Part shown: positions 5,714 to 13,081 of the stretch, piece by piece
How the letters are laid out: each line of letters starts with the position of its first letter
Position numbering within the stretch: the stretch's first letter is position 1
DNA from: CBDUMN01 sp965368335
GTDB lineage: Bacteria; Pseudomonadota; Alphaproteobacteria; Rhodospirillales; JAPHRK01
Length of the DNA stretch: 23,539 nucleotides
NCBI GenBank assembly: GCA_965368335.1
Contig: CBDUMN010000053.1
Coordinates: 1-23,539 of the forward strand
Reading direction: 5' to 3'
The notes under the pieces: model-generated
Seen by the model: only the letters and a program-made list of their open reading frames with translations
Database searches by the model: none
What the model was told of the DNA's origin: nothing
Made by a program: the position numbers and the translations under genes

Positions 5714-7504
5714 ATGAGCCAATCCTACAATATCATCGACCATGACTATGACGTTGTGGTTGTCGGCGCCGGTGGCGCGGGTCTGCGCTCAACGCTGGGC
5801 ATGACCGCTGCGGGCCTCAAAACCGCCTGTATCACCAAAGTCTTTCCCACCCGCAGTCACACAGTCGCCGCTCAGGGCGGTGTCGGCGCAGCGCTCGGCA
5901 ATATGGCCGAGGATAGCTGGCAGTGGCACATGTACGACACCGTCAAGGGGTCGGACTGGCTGGGCGACCAAGACGCTATTGAGTATATGTGCCGCAACGC
6001 CATCCCGGCGGTGCACGAACTGGAACACTTCGGCGTGCCTTTCTCGCGCACCGAAGAAGGTAAGATTTACCAGCGTCCGTTCGGCGGCCACATGCGCAAC
6101 TATGGCGAAGCCCCGGTTCAGCGCGCCTGCGCCGCTGCCGACCGGACCGGCCACGCCATTCTGCACACGCTCTACCAGCAGTGCCTCAAATATGACGCTC
6201 AGTTCTTTGTCGAATACATCGCCATCGATCTGATCATGGGCGAAGACGGTTCCTGCCAGGGGGTTATCTGCTGGAACCTGGACGACGGCACCATTCACCG
6301 ATTCCGCGGCCATCAGACCGTTCTCGCCACTGGCGGCTACGGTCGGTCGTTCTTCTCCTGCACCTCCGCCCATACCTGTACGGGCGACGGCAACGGCATG
6401 GCGCTGCGCGCCGGTCTGCCGGTTCAGGATCACGAGTTCATTCAGTTCCACCCGACGGGCATCTACGGTTCGGGTTGTCTGATCACCGAAGGGGCGCGCG
6501 GCGAAGGCGGTTATCTGACCAACTCTGAAGGCGAGCGCTTCATGGAGCGGTATGCGCCGACCGCCAAGGACTTGGCTTCGCGCGACGTCGTCAGCCGGGC
6601 GATGACCGTGGAAATCCGCGAAGGTCGCGGTGTCGGCAAAGACAAGGACCACATCTATCTGCACCTGGAACACCTGGGTGCCGACGTGTTGTGGGAACGC
6701 CTGCCGGGCATCACCGAAACGGCTAAGATTTTCGCCGGTGTCGACGCCACCAAGGAACCCATTCCGGTGCTGCCGACGGTGCACTACAACATGGGTGGCA
6801 TTCCGACCAACTATCACGGCGAAGTGCTGCGTCCGACCAAGGACGATCCCGATGCGGTTTGCCCCGGTCTCATGGCCATTGGCGAATGCGCCAGCGTTTC
6901 GGTCCATGGCGCCAACCGCCTGGGCACCAACTCGCTGCTCGATATCGTGGTGTTCGGCCGCGCCGCCGCCATCCGGGCCTCCGAGACGGTTAAGCCCGGT
7001 GCGCCTCTGCCGCCGCTCAACCCCAACGCCACCGACTTTGCGCTCGGCCGTTTCGACGCCGCGCGCAACGCCAAGGGCTCTCAGCCGACCGCCGTGGTGC
7101 GTGACAAAATGCAGCGGACCATGCAGAACAACGCGGCCGTTTTCCGGACCGCCGAAGTTCTCAAAGAAGGCTGCAGCCTGATGGACGATGTCTGGAAATT
7201 GAAGGACGACGTCGGGGTCACCGACCGGTCCCTGATCTGGAACTCCGATCTGGTCGAAACGCTGGAACTGGACAACCTTATGGCCTGCGCCAAAACGGCC
7301 ATCGTATCGGCGGAAGCCCGCCACGAAAGCCGCGGCGCGCACGCTCACGAGGACTATCCCGAGCGTGACGACAAAGAATGGATGAAGCATACGCTCGCCA
7401 CCATCGACGAGAAGGGCAAGGTCGATCTGGACTACCGTCCGGTTCACACCTACACGCTCACCGATGAGGTCGAGTACATCGAGCCCAAGGCTCGGGTCTA
7501 CTAG
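5714..7504 (+). CDS. sdhA: Succinate dehydrogenase flavoprotein subunit
   Basis: The 596-residue catalytic subunit oxidises succinate to fumarate and passes electrons to covalently bound FAD. The dinucleotide motif GAGGAG is at 18-23. RSHTVAAQGG carries His49, the residue that attaches FAD. RPFGGHMRNYG, ITEGARGEGGYL and SRDVVSRAM (Arg290, the proton-transfer arginine) line the active site, and HGANRLGTNSLLDIVVFGR closes the FAD domain. The length is normal (family about 588-600), with no frameshift. It is third in sdhCDAB, 15 bases before sdhB. Confidence 0.97.
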   Translation: MSQSYNIIDHDYDVVVVGAGGAGLRSTLGMTAAGLKTACITKVFPTRSHTVAAQGGVGAALGNMAEDSWQWHMYDTVKGSDWLGDQDAIEYMCRNAIPAVHELEHFGVPFSRTEEGKIYQRPFGGHMRNYGEAPVQRACAAADRTGHAILHTLYQQCLKYDAQFFVEYIAIDLIMGEDGSCQGVICWNLDDGTIHRFRGHQTVLATGGYGRSFFSCTSAHTCTGDGNGMALRAGLPVQDHEFIQFHPTGIYGSGCLITEGARGEGGYLTNSEGERFMERYAPTAKDLASRDVVSRAMTVEIREGRGVGKDKDHIYLHLEHLGADVLWERLPGITETAKIFAGVDATKEPIPVLPTVHYNMGGIPTNYHGEVLRPTKDDPDAVCPGLMAIGECASVSVHGANRLGTNSLLDIVVFGRAAAIRASETVKPGAPLPPLNPNATDFALGRFDAARNAKGSQPTAVVRDKMQRTMQNNAAVFRTAEVLKEGCSLMDDVWKLKDDVGVTDRSLIWNSDLVETLELDNLMACAKTAIVSAEARHESRGAHAHEDYPERDDKEWMKHTLATIDEKGKVDLDYRPVHTYTLTDEVEYIEPKARVY

Positions 7505-7519
7505 GAAGGGTCGAAGACA

Positions 7520-8305
7520 ATGGCTGAATTCAATCTTCCCGCCAATTCCGTTCCGGGTAAGGGCAAGGTCTTTGAAGCACCCACCGGCGCAACCCGCGTC
7601 CGTGCGTTCAACATCTACCGCTATGACCCGGACACGGGCGAAAACCCGCGCATCGATACCTTCAAGATCGATCTCGACGACTGCGGTCCGATGATTTTGG
7701 ATGCGCTGATCAAGATCAAAAACGAAGTCGATGCGACCCTGACGTTCCGCCGCTCCTGCCGCGAGGGTATCTGCGGTTCCTGTGCGATGAACATCGACGG
7801 GACCAACACTCTGGCTTGCTTGAAGCCGATCGATGACGTCAAAGGCGAGGTCAACATCTATCCTCTGCCGCACATGCCGGTGGTCAAGGATCTGGTGCCC
7901 GACCTGTCGGTGCCTTACGCCCAGTACCGCGAAATCGAGCCCTGGATGCAGGCCGACACGGCCCCGCCCGCCAACGGCGAACGGCTTCAGAGCATCGAAG
8001 AGCGGGCCAAACTCGACGGTCTTTGGGAATGTATCTTGTGCTTCTGCTGCTCCACCTCCTGCCCAAGCTATTGGTGGAACGGCGAAAACGGCTACCTCGG
8101 CCCGTCTATTCTGCTGCAGGCCTATCGTTGGCTGGTCGATAGCCGCGACGAAGCGACCGGCAAGCGCCTCGACCTGCTGGAAGACCCGTTCCGGTTGTTC
8201 CGCTGCCACACCATTCTGAACTGCACCAAGACCTGCCCCAAGGGCTTGAACCCGGGCCAGGCCATCGCTGAAACCAAGAAAATGCTGCTCGAGCGGCAAA
8301 TCTAG
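7520..8305 (+). CDS. sdhB: Succinate dehydrogenase iron-sulfur subunit
   Basis: A 261-residue electron-transfer subunit linking SdhA to the quinone site in SdhCD. Cys80, Cys85, Cys88 and Cys100 (SCREGICGSC...AC) bind the [2Fe-2S] cluster. Cys171, Cys174 and Cys177 with the late Cys239 bind [4Fe-4S], and Cys181, Cys229 and Cys235 bind [3Fe-4S]. All ligands are present. A GAAGGG ribosome site precedes the ATG. It is the last gene of the operon and is followed 25 bases later by a strong terminator. Confidence 0.97.
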   Translation: MAEFNLPANSVPGKGKVFEAPTGATRVRAFNIYRYDPDTGENPRIDTFKIDLDDCGPMILDALIKIKNEVDATLTFRRSCREGICGSCAMNIDGTNTLACLKPIDDVKGEVNIYPLPHMPVVKDLVPDLSVPYAQYREIEPWMQADTAPPANGERLQSIEERAKLDGLWECILCFCCSTSCPSYWWNGENGYLGPSILLQAYRWLVDSRDEATGKRLDLLEDPFRLFRCHTILNCTKTCPKGLNPGQAIAETKKMLLERQI

Positions 8306-8330
8306 GTTTTAGCCAAGCAGACGAAATTGA

Positions 8331-8357
8331 AACGGGGCCTTCGGGTCCCGTTTTTTT
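8331..8357 (+). terminator. Intrinsic terminator of sdhCDAB
   Basis: AACGGGGCC pairs with GGTCCCGTT (nine pairs including one G-U) around a TTCG tetraloop, followed by a run of seven T (8351-8357). It isolates the sdh operon from the heat-shock gene downstream. Confidence 0.92.
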
Positions 8358-8403
8358 GTTCGGATATCTTGCGCGAAATCCGGTTTGAAACTACCTCAGA
8401 ATC

Positions 8404-8458
8404 GCCGGACGCCTCTTTTGGGTCCGGCCGTGAAATGGACCATTGCTCAAAGGAGGAT
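8404..8458 (+). promoter_or_regulatory. ROSE-like RNA thermometer in the hsp20 leader
   Basis: A perfect 7-bp hairpin (GCCGGAC 8404-8410 with GTCCGGC 8422-8428) is followed by a short hairpin that masks the ribosome site. ATT (8442-8444), a single unpaired G (8445) and CTC (8446-8448) pair with GAG (8453-8455) and GAT (8456-8458) around an AAAG loop, giving six pairs with a U-G. An anti-Shine-Dalgarno UUGCU with a bulged G opposite AGGAG is the hallmark of ROSE elements, which control Hsp20 genes in alphaproteobacteria. Heating would melt this weak stem and expose AGGAGG. A CTTG at 8368-8371 could be part of an RpoH promoter, but I see no convincing -10. Confidence 0.65.
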
Positions 8459-8464
8459 GACGCC

Positions 8465-8965
8465 ATGTTGACCTATGATTTCTCTCCCCTCTACCGCACT
8501 GCCGTAGGTTTCGACCGGTTGGCCCGCCTGGTGGATTCCGCTCTCGATCATGAATCGTCGATGACCGGATATCCGCCTTACAACATCGAACAGGCGGGTG
8601 ACAAAAAGTACCGGATCACGCTGGCCGTGGCCGGGTTCTCCGAAGGCGATCTTGAGATCGAAATGAAGGAGAACAAGCTGACCGTCACCGGCAAGAAGTC
8701 GGAAGAAAAGGGCGATGAAGGCGAAGGCTATCTCTACAAAGGGATCGCAGAACGCGACTTCGTCCACAGCTTCCAACTGGCCGATTATGTGAAGGTAACC
8801 GGCGCCAATCTCGACAACGGCCTGTTGACGATTGACCTTGAGCGCGAAATTCCTGAAGAAAGTAAACCGCGCTCCATCGAGATCAAATCGGGTGCGCCCG
8901 AAAGTCTCGTTGAAAAGGCCAAGAAGATCATCGGCGGGAAGGCTTCGAAGAAAGAAGCCGCCTAA
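8465..8965 (+). CDS. Hsp20/alpha-crystallin small heat-shock protein (IbpA-like)
   Basis: The 166-residue protein from ATG 8465 is an ATP-independent holdase that binds unfolding proteins in the cytoplasm as large oligomers. The start LTYDFSPLYRTAVGFDRL is the class A (IbpA/HspA) N terminus. The alpha-crystallin domain runs from about PPYNIEQ to LEREIPEESKPRSIEI, with VAGFSEGDLEIEMKENKLTV and the ANLDNGLLTIDLER strand-turn; the C-terminal tail carries the I-x-I type motif (SIEI). AAGGAGG stands eight bases before the ATG, inside the thermometer hairpin; the open frame continues upstream but lacks homology. It sits between two terminators, so it is probably transcribed alone, next to a J-domain protein of related function. 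Confidence 0.94.
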   Translation: MLTYDFSPLYRTAVGFDRLARLVDSALDHESSMTGYPPYNIEQAGDKKYRITLAVAGFSEGDLEIEMKENKLTVTGKKSEEKGDEGEGYLYKGIAERDFVHSFQLADYVKVTGANLDNGLLTIDLEREIPEESKPRSIEIKSGAPESLVEKAKKIIGGKASKKEAA

Positions 8966-8980
8966 CCGTTTTTTGCCGGG

Positions 8981-9010
8981 AGGACGCCGCTCTCGGGCGG
9001 CGTCTTCCTC
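8981..9010 (+). terminator. Probable terminator of hsp20
   Basis: GACGCCGC (8983-8990) and GCGGCGTC (8997-9004) form a perfect 8-bp GC-rich stem with a six-base loop, extendable by a G-U and an A-U pair, 18 bases after the hsp20 stop. The tail is TTCCTC, only moderately T-rich, so termination may be incomplete. Confidence 0.6.
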
Positions 9011-9081
9011 GCTAGACTGCGATCCGACCCTGGCGGCAGCCAAGCTCATTGCGGGCTTTATAGGAGGCATGGAGAAAAGCC

Positions 9082-10017
9082 ATGACCGAGAAACTTTATA
9101 ACGTCCTGGGCGTTTCCAAGACGGCGACGGAAAAGGAGATTTCGTCGGCCTATCGGAAGCTCGCCAAAAAATATCACCCGGATCTTCACCCCGGAGATAA
9201 GGCGGCGGAGGAGAAGTTCCGCGAACTGTCCCAGGCCCATGAAATTCTGCGCGATAAGGACAAGCGCGCCCGCTACGACCGTGGCGAAATTGACGAGCAG
9301 GGCCATGAACAGGCGCCCTTCGGCTTCGGCGGTCAGGGCAGTGGCCCGGACGGGGCGCAACATTTTCATTTCCGCCAGGGTGCGACCAGAGATTTCGGCG
9401 ATTTCGGCGACGTTTTTTCCAACATCTTCGGGGGCGGCATGGGGGGATTTGGGCCGCGCGGCGGATTTAGTGATTTTGACCCGGGACCGCAACATGCCCG
9501 CTATCGACTGGATGTGGATTTTCTCGATGCCGCCAAGGGAACCAAAAAACGGATCACCCTGCCTGAGAGTAAGTCGCTCAATGTTTCCATTCCCGCAGGC
9601 ACGGAAAACGGCCATACCCTGCGCTTGAAGGGTCAGGGCCCGGCGGACGACAAAGGCCGCAAGGGCGACGCCCTGATCGAAATAACGGTGCGGCCCCATG
9701 GTCAATTTAAGCGCAAGGGCCTCGATATCGAGTTGGACCTGCCCATTTCCATTGATGAGGCGGTTCTAGGCGCCAAGGTGCGGGTGCCGACCATTCATGG
9801 CGCGGTGACGGCCACCGTGCCCAAAGGGTCCAACACCGGTTCGAAGCTGCGGCTCAAAGGCAAGGGCATCCATGCCCATGGCAAAACCGGCGATCAGTAC
9901 GTTCGCCTATCGGTGATGGCGCCCGAGACGCCCGATCCGGAGCTGGAGGAATTCCTCAGCGCCTGGCGCGATAAGAAAAAACACAACCCGCGCGCCAAGA
10001 TGGAAACCGCAGCCTAA
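9082..10017 (+). CDS. DnaJ-class J-domain co-chaperone without zinc finger (CbpA-type)
   Basis: A 311-residue protein. The J domain (about 1-70) has the HPD motif at 32-34 (YRKLAKKYHPDLHPGDK), needed to stimulate DnaK ATPase. A glycine/phenylalanine-rich linker follows (about 80-140, with FSNIFGGGMGGFGPRGGF). Two beta-barrel client-binding domains fill about 145-290 (RITLPESKSLNVSIPAGTEN and VRVPTIHGAVTATVPKG). The cysteine-rich zinc domain of true DnaJ is absent, which makes it CbpA/DjlA-type II. The C terminus is basic. GGAG lies nine bases before the ATG. A tiny overlapping frame (9069-9101) starts just ahead in another register and is probably not meaningful. It faces paaY tail to tail with 15 bases between stops. 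Confidence 0.93.
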   Translation: MTEKLYNVLGVSKTATEKEISSAYRKLAKKYHPDLHPGDKAAEEKFRELSQAHEILRDKDKRARYDRGEIDEQGHEQAPFGFGGQGSGPDGAQHFHFRQGATRDFGDFGDVFSNIFGGGMGGFGPRGGFSDFDPGPQHARYRLDVDFLDAAKGTKKRITLPESKSLNVSIPAGTENGHTLRLKGQGPADDKGRKGDALIEITVRPHGQFKRKGLDIELDLPISIDEAVLGAKVRVPTIHGAVTATVPKGSNTGSKLRLKGKGIHAHGKTGDQYVRLSVMAPETPDPELEEFLSAWRDKKKHNPRAKMETAA

Positions 10018-10032
10018 GCAACGGTCGAAAAA

Positions 10033-10635
10033 TCAATCCCTGGCCGAATGAATGCCGTGGAAGGTTTTATCGAGAACCTTCTTGCGGTTGGGTTCGACTT
10101 CGGTCAGCGGCGAGGCTTCCTTGAGCGTCGCCAGACTGCGCCGGGCCAGTTCTTGGTATTCCGCCGTTCCCGAACGTTTCCAGTCGATTTCCTTTTCGGT
10201 CAGTTCCTTGATCACCTTGGCGGGAATGCCGGCGGCCAGCGCGCCTTCCGGGATTTCCGAGCCCGCCTTGACGAATGACTGCGCCCCGATGATGGCGTTC
10301 TTACCGATCACCGCATCGTCCATAACCACCGTGTTCATGCCGACCAGCGCGTTTTCGCCGACGGTGCAGCCGTGCAGAATCGCCCCATGTCCGATATGGC
10401 CGTTGTCTTCCACCTTGCAGGTCCCCGAAGGATAACAATGCATGATGCAGTTATCCTGCAGGTTACAGCCCTCGCCCAATTGAACGCGTCCGAAATCGCC
10501 TCGCATGGAAGCGCCGGGGCCGACGTAGCACCCCGGCCCGACGATGGCGTCGCCGATCAGAACGGCGGTGGGGTGAACAAAGGCGGTGGGATGGATCACC
10601 GGCACGACGCCGTCGATTTCATAGACCTTGGGCAT
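10033..10635 (-). CDS. paaY: PaaY-like gamma-carbonic-anhydrase-fold hexapeptide-repeat protein
   Basis: A 200-residue left-handed beta-helix protein starting at ATG 10635, where AGGAG precedes; the open frame upstream is not homologous. Hexapeptide repeats run through most of it (PTAVLIGDAIVGPGCYVGPG, MRGDFGRVQLGEG, IGHGAILHGCTVGENALVGM). The histidines of DNCIMHCYPSG and NGHIGHGAILHGC form the trimer-interface metal site of gamma-class carbonic anhydrases. The C-terminal extension (AEYQELARRSLATLKE) is typical of PaaY, a thioesterase in the phenylacetate pathway that hydrolyses dead-end CoA derivatives. The divergent paaI and paaJ genes support that reading; a carbonic anhydrase role is the alternative. 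Confidence 0.9.
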   Translation of the reverse strand: MPKVYEIDGVVPVIHPTAFVHPTAVLIGDAIVGPGCYVGPGASMRGDFGRVQLGEGCNLQDNCIMHCYPSGTCKVEDNGHIGHGAILHGCTVGENALVGMNTVVMDDAVIGKNAIIGAQSFVKAGSEIPEGALAAGIPAKVIKELTEKEIDWKRSGTAEYQELARRSLATLKEASPLTEVEPNRKKVLDKTFHGIHSARD

Positions 10636-10658
10636 GGGGGCTCCTGTTCTGTTTTTGA

Positions 10659-10694
10659 CCGTTGGAAACCGACAATTCGGTAAATCGGTAACGG
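10659..10694. promoter_or_regulatory. Nested inverted repeats between paaY and paaI
   Basis: ACCGA-CAAT-TCGGT (10668-10681) is a perfect inverted repeat. It lies within CCGTT (10659-10663) and AACGG (10690-10694), with an additional TCGGT at 10685-10689. It sits in the 123-base divergent promoter region and is a good candidate operator for a regulator of both directions, perhaps a PaaR- or PaaX-type repressor. No regulator gene is in the window. Confidence 0.4.
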
Positions 10695-10758
10695 AATACT
10701 TGATTGTAGGCTGCCTCCGTTGCATTCTCCAGTCAAACGGAAAAAAAGGATAGTGCAG

Positions 10759-11202
10759 GTGAGCGCTGATCAACAAAAAACTGCAAAGGCTGTTGTCGAA
10801 GCGATGATGAGCCTCGATAAAATGGCCGTTTGGCTGGGCGTGGAACTGGTCGATGTCTCGCCGGGCCGGGTGGTTCTGCGGGCGACCGTGCGCCAAGATA
10901 TGCTCAACGGCGTCGATATGTGCCATGGCGGCGTGACTTTTTCGCTGGCCGATGTGGCCTTTGCCTGTGCTTGTAATTCCTATAACGAAAATATGGTCGC
11001 TCAGACCTGCTCCATCAGTTTTTTGGCCCCTTCCCGCGCCGGAGACGTTTTGACCGCCACCTGCGAGGAAAGTCTGCGCGAGGGCAAAAGCGGATTTTAC
11101 GACACCAAGGTTACCGACCAAAACGGCACGGTTGTCGCCATGTTCCGCGGCCAGTCTCGCGCCGTGCCGGGCAACATGATCCCGCCGGAAGACATCAAAT
11201 AG
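10759..11202 (+). CDS. paaI: PaaI-type acyl-CoA thioesterase (hotdog fold)
   Basis: The 147-residue protein is a single hotdog domain. DMCHGGVTFSLADVAFACACNS contains the PaaI signature with the catalytic Asp at the start of the long helix, and SISFLAPSRAGD is the following strand. PaaI tetramers hydrolyse (hydroxy)phenylacetyl-CoA and related aryl-CoA esters, releasing trapped CoA during phenylacetate breakdown. I place the start at GTG 10759 because AGGA is eight bases upstream; GTG 10753 is too close to it, and an upstream TTG at 10720 adds an implausible basic tail. It ends 16 bases before the thiolase, so the two are probably one operon, divergent from paaY. Confidence 0.92.
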   Translation: MSADQQKTAKAVVEAMMSLDKMAVWLGVELVDVSPGRVVLRATVRQDMLNGVDMCHGGVTFSLADVAFACACNSYNENMVAQTCSISFLAPSRAGDVLTATCEESLREGKSGFYDTKVTDQNGTVVAMFRGQSRAVPGNMIPPEDIK

Positions 11203-11218
11203 AAGGATATTTAAAACC

Positions 11219-12421
11219 ATGACCGAAGCCTTTATCTGCGACGCCATCCGCACGCCTATCGGACGCTACGGCGGCGGGCTTTCTTCCGTGCGCACCGACG
11301 ATCTGGCGGCGCACCCCTTAAAAGAGCTGATGGCGCGCAATGAGGGCGTCGATTGGGCGGCGGTCGACGACATTACCTACGGCTGCGCCAATCAGGCGGG
11401 CGAGGATAATCGCAATGTGGCGCGCATGGCCCTGTTGCTGGCGGGCCTACCCCAGGAAGTCCCGGCCAATACGGTCAACCGGCTTTGTGGCTCCGGCATG
11501 GATGCGGTGGCCATTGCGGCGCGTTCCATCAAGGCGGGAGAAAACAGTTTTTGTCTGGCCGGTGGCGTAGAGTCCATGTCCCGTTCGCCCTTCGTCATGG
11601 GCAAGGCCGAAACGGCGTTTTCGCGTAACGCCGAGATTTACGACACCACCATCGGCTGGCGTTTCGTCAATAAGCTGATGAAAAAGCAATACGGCACGGA
11701 GTCCATGCCTGAAACGGCCGAGAACGTTGCTGAAGATTTCAAGATCAATCGTGAAGATCAGGATAAGTTCGCCTTCTGGTCTCAAGAGAAAGCCGCCGCC
11801 GCCCAGGCCAATGGGGCGCTGGCCGAAGAGATTGCGCCGGTATCCATCCCGCAGCGAAAGGGCGATCCGGTCGTCGTTGATAAAGACGAGCATCCGCGTC
11901 AGACCAGCTTGGAAAAATTGGCCAGCCTGAAAGCGCCTTTCCGTGAGGGTGGTTCGGTGACGGCGGGCAACGCCTCGGGCGTCAACGATGGCTCCTGCGC
12001 CCTGATGATCGCCTCGGAAGAAGCGGCCAAAAAGCAGGGCCTGACCCCCAAGGCCCGCATTCTCGGCATGGCGACGGCAGGGGTTGCGCCACGCATTATG
12101 GGTGTCGGCCCGGTTCCGGCGACGCAGAAGCTTCTGGATCGTCTCGGCATGACCCTCGATCAGATGGACCTCATCGAACTCAACGAGGCTTTCTCGGCCC
12201 AAAGCCTGGGCTGCACCCGCCAGCTAGGGCTGGCCGACGACGACCCGCGGATCAACCCGCAAGGCGGGGCGATTGCGCTGGGCCATCCCCTCGGCATGAG
12301 CGGTGCGCGGCTGGTCACCACGGCGACCTACCAGCTTCAGCGGAGTGGCGGAAAGTATGCGCTGACCACCATGTGCATCGGCGTCGGCCAGGGCATCGCC
12401 ATGGTGATCGAACGGGTTTAA
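11219..12421 (+). CDS. paaJ: 3-oxoadipyl-CoA thiolase (PaaJ/PcaF-type)
   Basis: The 400-residue thiolase cleaves 3-oxoadipyl-CoA (and 3-oxo-5,6-dehydrosuberyl-CoA) with CoA to succinyl-CoA and acetyl-CoA, the last step of the phenylacetate and beta-ketoadipate routes. Nucleophilic Cys90 is in NRLCGSGMDA; His356 (GGAIALGHPLGMSGAR) and Cys386 (TMCIGVGQG) complete the active site. ICDAIRTPIGRYGGGLSSVR and DDLAAHPLKELMARN are typical of the PcaF/PaaJ subgroup rather than of acetoacetyl-CoA thiolases. GAAGGATAT precedes the ATG. Succinyl-CoA made here feeds the TCA cycle that includes the neighbouring complex II. Whether it serves phenylacetate or protocatechuate cannot be decided from sequence; the paaI/paaY context favours phenylacetate. 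Confidence 0.92.
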   Translation: MTEAFICDAIRTPIGRYGGGLSSVRTDDLAAHPLKELMARNEGVDWAAVDDITYGCANQAGEDNRNVARMALLLAGLPQEVPANTVNRLCGSGMDAVAIAARSIKAGENSFCLAGGVESMSRSPFVMGKAETAFSRNAEIYDTTIGWRFVNKLMKKQYGTESMPETAENVAEDFKINREDQDKFAFWSQEKAAAAQANGALAEEIAPVSIPQRKGDPVVVDKDEHPRQTSLEKLASLKAPFREGGSVTAGNASGVNDGSCALMIASEEAAKKQGLTPKARILGMATAGVAPRIMGVGPVPATQKLLDRLGMTLDQMDLIELNEAFSAQSLGCTRQLGLADDDPRINPQGGAIALGHPLGMSGARLVTTATYQLQRSGGKYALTTMCIGVGQGIAMVIERV

Positions 12422-12523
12422 TTTCTCCTGAGTCGCCCTGTCAGTTGGGGCCCGCCTTGCTGCATTGCGAAAAATGGTGAGGCGAGCCCCCGGTTTCCTT
12501 GCTCCGCCTTGAGCAAAGGGGTA

Positions 12524-12564
12524 CATTGCGCCGCACTTCGGTTTTGCGGCGCAGTGTCTTTTTT
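12524..12564 (+). terminator. Intrinsic terminator downstream of the thiolase
   Basis: CATTGCGCCGC (12524-12534) pairs with GCGGCGCAGTG (12546-12556) over 11 pairs including one U-G, with an 11-base loop, followed by TC and six T (12559-12564). It closes the paaI-paaJ unit and insulates phaJ. The 197-base gap between the two genes holds this, a smaller hairpin (12499-12516) and nothing else that I can see. Confidence 0.8.
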
Positions 12565-12618
12565 GTGCTATGTCCGTGAGGCCGGTTTTTATCAGGGGAA
12601 AGCGTAAGGATTAGGCTC

Positions 12619-13053
12619 ATGGATGAGTTGCACGGCTATTACTTCGAGGAACTCGAAGTCGGAATGACCGACATCTACGGCAAGACCATCACCGAAGCCG
12701 ATATTTTGATGTTCGCCGGCATGTCCGGGGATACCAACCCGGTTCATCTGAACCACGAGTTCGCTGCGCCGACCATGTTTGAAGGCCGCATCGCTCACGG
12801 TATGCTGACGGCCAGCTTCATCTCCACCGTCATCGGCACCAAATTGCCGGGACCGGGCTGCATCTACGTTTCCCAAAACATCCGTTTCAAAGCGCCGGTC
12901 AAAGCGGGCGATACGGTTATTGCGCGTTGCACCATCGAAGAACTGATCCCGGAGAAGCGCTTCGTCAAGATGAAGACCCAGTGCACGCTCGGCGAAAAAT
13001 TGGTGATTGACGGCGAAGCCACCGTGATGGTGCCGAGTAAGCCGAAAACCTAA
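12619..13053 (+). CDS. phaJ: MaoC-family (R)-specific enoyl-CoA hydratase
   Basis: The 144-residue single-hotdog hydratase 2 enzyme. ADILMFAGMSGDTNPVHLNHEFA holds the catalytic pair Asp38 and His43. AHGMLTASFIST and the IYVSQNIRFKAPVKAGDTV strand complete the fold. PhaJ/MaoC enzymes add water to trans-2-enoyl-CoA to give (R)-3-hydroxyacyl-CoA, feeding polyhydroxyalkanoate synthesis or acyl-CoA degradation; the exact substrate is not visible. AAGGA lies eight bases before the ATG. It is 28 bases ahead of ribF and probably heads that operon. Confidence 0.9.
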   Translation: MDELHGYYFEELEVGMTDIYGKTITEADILMFAGMSGDTNPVHLNHEFAAPTMFEGRIAHGMLTASFISTVIGTKLPGPGCIYVSQNIRFKAPVKAGDTVIARCTIEELIPEKRFVKMKTQCTLGEKLVIDGEATVMVPSKPKT

Positions 13054-13081
13054 TAAGTAAAGCAAAGAAACGTCCATCGTT

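Noticed and set aside
5789..8299. An 836-residue open frame antisense to sdhA and sdhB
   Set aside because: It is a mirror of strongly biased codons in two clearly real genes; the sequence has no known domain. The same holds for the 914-residue frame antisense to ileS (14280-17024).
9069..9101. Tiny frame overlapping the dnaJ-like start in another register, after a GGAGG
   Set aside because: Only ten residues; possible translational coupling, but nothing beyond the single ribosome-site match supports it.
10636..11253. N-terminal extension of PaaY to about 406 residues
   Set aside because: It runs antisense through paaI; the PaaY family starts at ATG 10635 with AGGAG in front.
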